Shown piece after piece: positions 13,365 through 17,620 of a DNA stretch of 17,620 nt. The stretch's first letter is position 1; each line of letters opens with the position of its first letter. Source of the stretch: Actinomycetes bacterium (GTDB lineage: Bacteria; Actinomycetota; Acidimicrobiia; Acidimicrobiales; RAAP-2). Under the pieces are notes generated by a model. The model ran no database searches and was not told where the DNA came from. It was given only the letters and a program-made list of their open reading frames with translations. The stretch spans positions 1 through 17,620 of the forward strand of contig JAJYZN010000037.1 in assembly GCA_021799915.1 (NCBI GenBank). The letters run 5' to 3'. A program made the translations under genes and the position numbers.

Positions 13365-15841
13365 TGGCCGCGCGTGAGAGGGCCGGCGGGTGCCGGGTGG
13401 CGAAGTGCGGGACGTGCGGCACGTGCGGCACGTGCGGCATCGAGCGGACCGATCGGCAGCGGCCGGTGCGACCCGCCGGCGGCCTTCGCCCAGTGCTCGA
13501 CGTGCCACCCCCGCCGGCGGGCGATGGCGGCCAGGCGGGAGTCGGGGTTGACCGCAACGGGGAAGCCGACCACCTCGAGCATGGCGAGGTCGCTGGCCGA
13601 GTCGGCGTAGGCGACGGACTCTTCGAGCGACAAGCCGTGCGTCCCCGCGTAGTCGGCGAGCAAGAGAGCGCGGGCTTCGCCGATTGGGGGGAGCACGTCG
13701 AGACGTCCCGTGTAGCGCCCGCCGTCCTGGCCGAGCCGGGCGCAGACGATGTCGTCGAACAGCGGCCGGAGGGGAGCGACGACGAAGTCGAGCGCCCCGG
13801 TGACGAGGAGAGTCCGGTGACCGAGACGGCGGTGCTCGCGCACCCGGGCAAGTCCGGCTGGGAACGAACGGGGGAGCAGGTGGTCGGAGAACAGCTCCCA
13901 GGCGTCCTCGGCGAGCGCATCGACCGGCGCGTCCTCGTAGCGCCGGTAGAACGAGCGGAGGAAATCGCCGCGGTCGCGGCGGTCGAGAGCCAGCAGCTGG
14001 GGGGCGTCTTTCACCAACCCGGCCACGAACGCCGCCCGCCGTTGAAGTGGCAGGTGGCGGCTGGCCAGCCATGCATAGGTGTCGACGACGTTGGAAGCGA
14101 CGAGCGTGTGCTCGAGGTCGAACACTGCGAGATGGCGGTCGGGCGAGAGGATGGCTCGGCGGGCCCGGTCCGGCCGGCGCTCGGCTGGGGTAGTGCGGCC
14201 TGGGGTAGTGCGGCCTGGCGAGGTTCGGACGCGGGCGTGCTCGACCACCGAAGGCAGGTGGATGTCGTGGACGTAGCGGTCCCAGTCGATCAGGACCGGG
14301 TCGAAGGGGAAGGCCTCGCGGTCGGCCTGGTCGAGGGACCCGGCGAGGTCGAGCAGCCGGTCGACCCGGTAGCGGGCTTCGGTCTCGGTGTACGCGCCGT
14401 ACAGCTCGACGTACCCGAGGGCACGGGAGGCCAAAGTATGGCGGTCTTGGATGCGGGCGGCGAGTGACGCCTGCCGACCGCGCACCGGCAGGGCGGTGAT
14501 CGCTCTCTCGACGAGCTCCATGGTCCGGGTCGCCCGCTGGAGCTGGCGTTGCACCCTGCCCCGCCCCGGGAACGACCAGGCCGGCACGCTGATCGGCTGG
14601 CCCCGGTCGTCGTAGAGGGGGTGGCGGCCGAACCAGTCCTGGACGAGGTCCACCAAGCGGCCGTAGCGAAGCGGGTTCCGGACTCCCGACGCGACGTGGT
14701 ACACCGACGGCTCGCCGTCCGGTCCATGGGCGGCGACAGCCAGGATGGCGGCTACCACCATGTCGACCGGGATGACGTCGATGACCCCTTCGGGCACGCC
14801 GGGGAACTCGCGCAGCAGCCCGCGGGCGTACGAGACGATGATGGGCTCGGCCATCCTGAACCCCCGGATCCACCCGGGGTACGGCTCGGCCAGCGCCGAC
14901 TCGATGATCGACGGGCGGACGATGGTGAGGGGTACCTGTGTGCCCGTCGGGGTGGCTGGGGTGGCTGGGGAGCCCATCCCGTACTGGTCCACCAGGGCTC
15001 GTTCGCCCAGGGCTTTGGTGAACGGATAGGCGTCGGGCCACCCGAGCGACCTGGCCCGGGCCGTGCCGGCCTCCACAAGAGAACGGCGCACCCAGTCCTC
15101 GCGGAGCTTTTCCGCACGCTGGGCCAAGACGTGCTCGCCTGCCCCGCCGAGCTCTTGGCGCGCCGCCTTGGAGAACCTCGCCAAGTGCTCCTTGCGGCGG
15201 GACTCGGCTTGCAGGTCCTGGCTGAGCCCCCGGGCGAACGCCACCTCGGCCCTCCAGTCGACGTCGAGGGAGTACCGATCGGCACTGAGCAGCTCTTCGC
15301 GCGCTTCTCCCTGATGGGTCCCGGCCACGTAGGCGGTGGACACGGTGATGAGATGGGGTGGGTCCGCGGGTGCTCGAGCTTCTGTTCCGAACTGTCGCCA
15401 GGCCTCGAGCATCGCGGCGGCAACTCGCGAAGGACCCAGGAGGTTGATCTCCACCGCTTGATCGAGGGGGGCGTCGAAGCTGACCGTGGCAGCCGAGTGG
15501 ACGACGACGTCGCAGCTGGCCAGCAAGCGGCGCCCGGCATCGTCGAGGCCCAAACCGTCCCGGGAGACATCTCCGCCGACCGCCTGGACCCGGCGTTCGC
15601 ACTCAGCGTCGAACCGCTCACCCCACTCGTTGCGCAGCCGGGAGAAGCAGTCGTTCTTCAGGATCTCGCGAGCCGTCCGCTGAGCCGGCGTCGCTCTGCG
15701 ACCGGGCCGGACGAGCACGACGACTTCGCAATCAGGGATCGTCCTCAGGATTCGCTCGACCAAGGCGGTTCCGAGGAACCCGGTCGCACCGGTGACGAAG
15801 AAGCGACGTCCGCTCAGCGTCCGGGCGATGGACATCCTCAC
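13361..15841 (-). CDS. Fatty acyl-CoA reductase-like SDR fused to HAD-IB hydrolase domain
   Basis: An 826-residue fusion. The N-terminal NAD-binding male-sterility-type (PF07993) reductase domain (about 10-400) has TGATGFLG (17-24), the VHSAATVSF block (114-122), STAYV (168-172) and the active site YPFTK (Tyr272, Lys276). The rest to about 530 is the fatty-acyl reductase C-terminal region, with DRYVHDIHLP. A Pro/Arg/Thr linker (535-565) leads to a HAD-IB domain (570-790) with FDLEHT (574-579), LVTGALDF and DSASDLAML. The second motif-I Asp is Glu577 here. The reductase would convert acyl-CoA or acyl-ACP to aldehyde or alcohol; the HAD domain may hydrolyse a phosphate ester. The start is GTG 15841 or ATG 15835. 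It is the first gene of the operon, divergent from TetR across two operators. Confidence 0.88.
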   Translation of the reverse strand: MRMSIARTLSGRRFFVTGATGFLGTALVERILRTIPDCEVVVLVRPGRRATPAQRTAREILKNDCFSRLRNEWGERFDAECERRVQAVGGDVSRDGLGLDDAGRRLLASCDVVVHSAATVSFDAPLDQAVEINLLGPSRVAAAMLEAWRQFGTEARAPADPPHLITVSTAYVAGTHQGEAREELLSADRYSLDVDWRAEVAFARGLSQDLQAESRRKEHLARFSKAARQELGGAGEHVLAQRAEKLREDWVRRSLVEAGTARARSLGWPDAYPFTKALGERALVDQYGMGSPATPATPTGTQVPLTIVRPSIIESALAEPYPGWIRGFRMAEPIIVSYARGLLREFPGVPEGVIDVIPVDMVVAAILAVAAHGPDGEPSVYHVASGVRNPLRYGRLVDLVQDWFGRHPLYDDRGQPISVPAWSFPGRGRVQRQLQRATRTMELVERAITALPVRGRQASLAARIQDRHTLASRALGYVELYGAYTETEARYRVDRLLDLAGSLDQADREAFPFDPVLIDWDRYVHDIHLPSVVEHARVRTSPGRTTPGRTTPAERRPDRARRAILSPDRHLAVFDLEHTLVASNVVDTYAWLASRHLPLQRRAAFVAGLVKDAPQLLALDRRDRGDFLRSFYRRYEDAPVDALAEDAWELFSDHLLPRSFPAGLARVREHRRLGHRTLLVTGALDFVVAPLRPLFDDIVCARLGQDGGRYTGRLDVLPPIGEARALLLADYAGTHGLSLEESVAYADSASDLAMLEVVGFPVAVNPDSRLAAIARRRGWHVEHWAKAAGGSHRPLPIGPLDAARAARAARPALRHPAPAGPLTRGQ
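13412..13438 (-). repeat. Three tandem 9-bp repeats near the 3' end of the reductase/HAD gene
   Basis: ACGTGCGGC (plus strand) occurs three times in a row, with a degenerate copy just before. On the coding strand it reads as Ala-Ala-Arg repeats in the C-terminal tail after the HAD domain. The unit is a multiple of three, so copy changes keep the frame. Confidence 0.85.
14186..14215 (-). repeat. Tandem 15-bp repeat in the reductase/HAD linker
   Basis: TGGGGTAGTGCGGCC is present twice in perfect tandem, followed by a decayed partial copy. It encodes Pro-Gly-Arg-Thr-Thr repeats in the linker between the reductase and HAD domains, where length changes are likely tolerated. Confidence 0.85.
14949..14970 (-). 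repeat. Tandem 9-bp repeat in the reductase domain
   Basis: GGGGTGGCT is present twice plus a partial copy, encoding a Pro-Ala-Thr repeat (about residues 292-299) in a loop just after the YxxxK active-site helix. Confidence 0.75.
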
Positions 15842-15842
15842 T

Positions 15843-15860
15843 GTCTACCAGATGGTAAAT
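15843..15860. promoter_or_regulatory. TetR operator O1, reductase side
   Basis: GTCTACCA-GA-TGGTAAAT is a slightly decayed copy of the palindrome at 15866-15883 (two mismatches in the right half-site). It touches the start of the acyl-CoA reductase gene, so TetR bound here would block transcription or its initiation. Confidence 0.75.
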
Positions 15861-15864
15861 CAGT

Positions 15865-15884
15865 TGTCTACCATCTGGTAGACA
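15865..15884. promoter_or_regulatory. TetR operator O2, TetR side
   Basis: TGTCTACCATCTGGTAGACA has perfect 9-bp arms around a 2-bp centre. Its centre is 23 bp from that of O1. It lies between the -35-like TTGTCT (15864-15869) and the -10-like TACCAT (15887-15892, 17-bp spacing) of the TetR gene, so it should mediate autorepression as well as control of the divergent operon. Confidence 0.85.
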
Positions 15885-15893
15885 CGTACCATC

Positions 15894-16574
15894 GTGACCG
15901 TGAGCAGGAGCGCAACGCCGGACCGGATCCTGGACGCGGCGCTGGCATCATTTGGGACCCGTGGGTACGAAGCGACTTCGCTCGATGCACTCGCTGCGAC
16001 GCTGGACGTCACCAAGCAGACCATCCTGTACTGGTTCCCGAGCAAAGACGAGCTCCTGGGAGCCGTGATCGACCGGAGTGCCCGAGAGCTGGCAGCCGCG
16101 ATGCAGGCCGCGTTGGATGGGGCAGGCGATGGGTGGAACCGTGTCGAAGCGGTGGTGCGGTCTGTCTTCCGTCTCGCTGCCCGGCGTCCCGAGCTGCTCG
16201 GTCTGGTGCGAGAGCTGTCGCGGCTCGGTCCACCGGCCGCCACGCAGATGACCCTCGCCCTCGAGCCGCTGGTGCGACGAGCGTCGGACTTCCTCGAGGC
16301 CGAGATGGATGCCGGGCACATGAGACGCCACGATCCCCGAATCCTGCTCCTCGCCATCTACTCGACGGTGATCGGGATGGTGACCGAAGTCGAAGTGCTC
16401 CGGGCGCTCGGGGAAGAGCCAACTGCTCGCTCGCTGGTCCGGCGGCGCGCCGACGTCCTCAACCTCTTGCGCTCGGCCCTGGTGACCGACGTGGGCGAGA
16501 TGGTGAACCCGGGATCCGGCTACTCCCCGGAGCCCGCTGCCTCCCGGAGCCCGCTGCCTCCCGGATCCCGCTGA
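15894..16574 (+). CDS. TetR-family transcriptional regulator
   Basis: A 226-residue TetR repressor. The N-terminal HTH is at about residues 9-55 (RILDAALASFGTRGYEATSL, then DALAATLDVTKQTILYWFPSKDELL) and the C-terminal ligand-binding helices follow. The ligand is unknown; control of an acyl-CoA reductase operon suggests an acyl-CoA or a lipid product. The start is GTG 15894 or GTG 15900. The -10-like TACCAT ends 7 nt before 15900, which would make 15900 a leaderless start; there is no SD. The last residues come from a 17-bp tandem repeat, and the stop codon lies inside the third, decayed copy. It is divergent from the four-gene operon across two operator palindromes. Confidence 0.93.
   Translation: MTVSRSATPDRILDAALASFGTRGYEATSLDALAATLDVTKQTILYWFPSKDELLGAVIDRSARELAAAMQAALDGAGDGWNRVEAVVRSVFRLAARRPELLGLVRELSRLGPPAATQMTLALEPLVRRASDFLEAEMDAGHMRRHDPRILLLAIYSTVIGMVTEVEVLRALGEEPTARSLVRRRADVLNLLRSALVTDVGEMVNPGSGYSPEPAASRSPLPPGSR
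16527..16574 (+). repeat. 17-bp tandem repeat forming the TetR 3' end
   Basis: CCGGAGCCCGCTGCCTC at 16527-16543 and 16544-16560 is perfect; a third copy starts at 16561 with G-to-T at position 6 and ends in CTGA, which supplies the stop codon. As 17 is not a multiple of three, each copy is read in a different frame, and any copy-number change would alter the C-terminus. Confidence 0.85.
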
Positions 16575-16585
16575 ACCGCTGTTGA

Positions 16586-16641
16586 CGGCACACCCAAAGA
16601 GGGGCGTTCGAGCGTTTGAGCGCTCCGGATTTCGGGTGCCG
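16586..16641. terminator. Possible two-stem structure between TetR and the convergent membrane protein gene
   Basis: CGGCACACCC (16586-16595) pairs imperfectly with GGGTGCCG (16634-16641), enclosing a small hairpin GAGCG-N6-CGCTC (16610-16625). There is no T-tract. The position between convergent genes is the main support. Confidence 0.3.
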
Positions 16642-16713
16642 CCATTCGCAGTGAGGCACGCGGCAGAATGCCGTCGCGATCTGGACCTCGGCCCAACCGA
16701 ACCCAGTTGAGAT

Positions 16714-17598
16714 TCAGTCGGCTTTGGGGATCTTCTTCTTCGGAGGCGCCTTCGGGGTGTAGCGCTTGTTGGCCGTCGGGGTAGGACGGGAGCGTGCTTG
16801 CTGTGGGATTTCAGCCGGACGACGGCGCAGAAAACCTCGACCTGAAGAGCCCGTTGCCTCAGAGCCGCTGAGTAATCCTGTCGAGCCGACGCCCGCACGC
16901 CCGTTGCGACCTGGCCCGGCGCGAGTGCCGCGTGGCTCGCGAGGTCCTGGTCTCACATACCCCTCCACGGGGGCACGAGCCGTCGGGGAACCGTAGCGCT
17001 GGGTGCGCCATGCCCGGAGGAGCAGCCAACCCCCTGCGCCGAGAAAGGGGACGATGACAATGAACGTGCCAAAGGCCAGACCGGTCAAGACGAGCGCAAA
17101 AGCCACAGGTGCACGGCGTCCGATGCGGACCGTCACGAAAATTGCGAGAGCAAAGACAAGCCATACGACAAGTGGGAAGACGTAGAGGCTCGGAGGGTAG
17201 ATGCCATTGCAGGTGGCAGGGCCCTTCCCGTTGGCCTCGTAGGTCAAGTGGTCAGCACAGGTCTTGTGCAGTGGTTTCACTGTCGTGGCCACGGCAATCT
17301 TCGACACCATGTAGGGCACGGTGAAGATGAGGGCGAAGATGGCAGCCAGAATTGCTCCGGCGAGGCCGATCTTGCGTTCGGTATCGTCGATCTGGTTGAT
17401 CCTGGCCCGAATCTCTGCGCCGGTCATCTTCGAGAAATCGGCGGGGGTGGGAGGAGTCTTGGGGGATCGTGGGGGAGGGGGTTTGAAGAAGCTCTCCTGG
17501 AGGCGTTGCCACCCGGTTCTCATCCGAGGAGCTGTCGCAGCGGCGAGGTCCATGGGCGCGGCGCCTGTCGCGTCAAACCCGAGGTCGTCGTCGGTCAC
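16714..17598 (-). CDS. Membrane protein of unknown function, 5' end possibly outside the window
   Basis: I do not recognise the family. From the GTG at 17598 it has 294 residues: an acidic start, a Pro-rich cytoplasmic segment (39-52), an amphipathic RARINQIDDTERKIG stretch (64-78), a membrane helix (about 78-98), an external loop of about 40 residues with Cys114 and Cys130 that could form a disulfide, a second helix (about 138-158), a long hydrophobic stretch (165-194) that may cross once or twice, and a Gly/Arg/Pro tail ending Lys-rich. The frame remains open to the window edge, continues the Asp-rich pattern (DDLPDDD), and GTG 17598 has no SD, so the true start is probably upstream. It faces the TetR gene and has no clear functional link to it. 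Its codon use is less GC-biased than that of its neighbours. Confidence 0.75.
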   Translation of the reverse strand: MTDDDLGFDATGAAPMDLAAATAPRMRTGWQRLQESFFKPPPPRSPKTPPTPADFSKMTGAEIRARINQIDDTERKIGLAGAILAAIFALIFTVPYMVSKIAVATTVKPLHKTCADHLTYEANGKGPATCNGIYPPSLYVFPLVVWLVFALAIFVTVRIGRRAPVAFALVLTGLAFGTFIVIVPFLGAGGWLLLRAWRTQRYGSPTARAPVEGYVRPGPREPRGTRAGPGRNGRAGVGSTGLLSGSEATGSSGRGFLRRRPAEIPQQARSRPTPTANKRYTPKAPPKKKIPKAD

Positions 17599-17620
17599 GT
17601 CGTCGTCGGGCAGGTCGTCG

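Noticed and set aside
13412..13438. Short regular repeats considered as a CRISPR array
   Set aside because: The units are 9 bp with no spacers and lie within a coding region; no CRISPR-sized repeats with unique spacers occur in the window.
14549..16585. A 678-codon plus-strand open frame antisense to the reductase gene and running into TetR
   Set aside because: It is opposite the clearly conserved reductase domain and out of frame with TetR; low-complexity Arg/Gly content and no motifs.

Overview
The window looks like chromosomal DNA of a high-GC Gram-positive bacterium (Actinomycetota, possibly Acidimicrobiia). The signs are G/C-rich third codon positions, frequent GTG/TTG starts, several starts without a Shine-Dalgarno (SD) sequence but with a -10 box 6-8 nt upstream (leaderless mRNAs), a MurT/GatD pair, and HAD-IB hydrolase domains fused to lipid enzymes. 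Lineage is inferred from gene content and composition only; no rRNA or tRNA is present.

Layout. (1) 1-600: remnant of an IS200/IS605-type element, namely the C-terminal third of a TnpB protein plus the right-end hairpin, followed by about 390 bp with no recognisable gene. (2) 995-1516: peptide deformylase. (3) 1561-4712: a putative sulfur/thiol locus. It holds a METTL7-like SAM methyltransferase and a CsoR/CstR-family repressor with the family operator inside its promoter, then a YeiH-type putative sulfate exporter with a divergent LysR regulator. A second LysR gene (4726-5754) faces the first. (4) 5755-5995: a regulatory region with a TTGACA-17-CAGAAT promoter and a perfect 14-bp hairpin, leading into HAD-IB/PlsC fusion, murT and gatD (5996-9524), which overlap by 4 nt each. 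(5) 9527-15841, minus strand: a four-gene operon in which every junction is a 4-nt overlap. The order of transcription is acyl-CoA reductase/HAD fusion, zinc alcohol dehydrogenase, LarA-like (DUF2088) protein, PlsC-type acyltransferase. A divergent TetR gene (15894-16574) is separated from it by a 52-bp gap carrying two copies of an 18-bp palindrome. (6) 16714-17598, minus: a membrane protein of unknown function whose 5' end may lie beyond the window.

How the genes may work together. MurT/GatD amidate the D-glutamate of lipid II, and the coupled HAD/PlsC fusion ties this to phospholipid synthesis. The TetR-controlled operon has the enzymes to reduce an acyl-CoA, interconvert alcohol and aldehyde, act on a 2-hydroxyacid-like substrate, and acylate a product. 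I do not recognise it as a described pathway, and it is the best candidate here for a new system. The second candidate is the CstR-like/METTL7-like/YeiH-like group, which could sense and dispose of sulfide or thiols.
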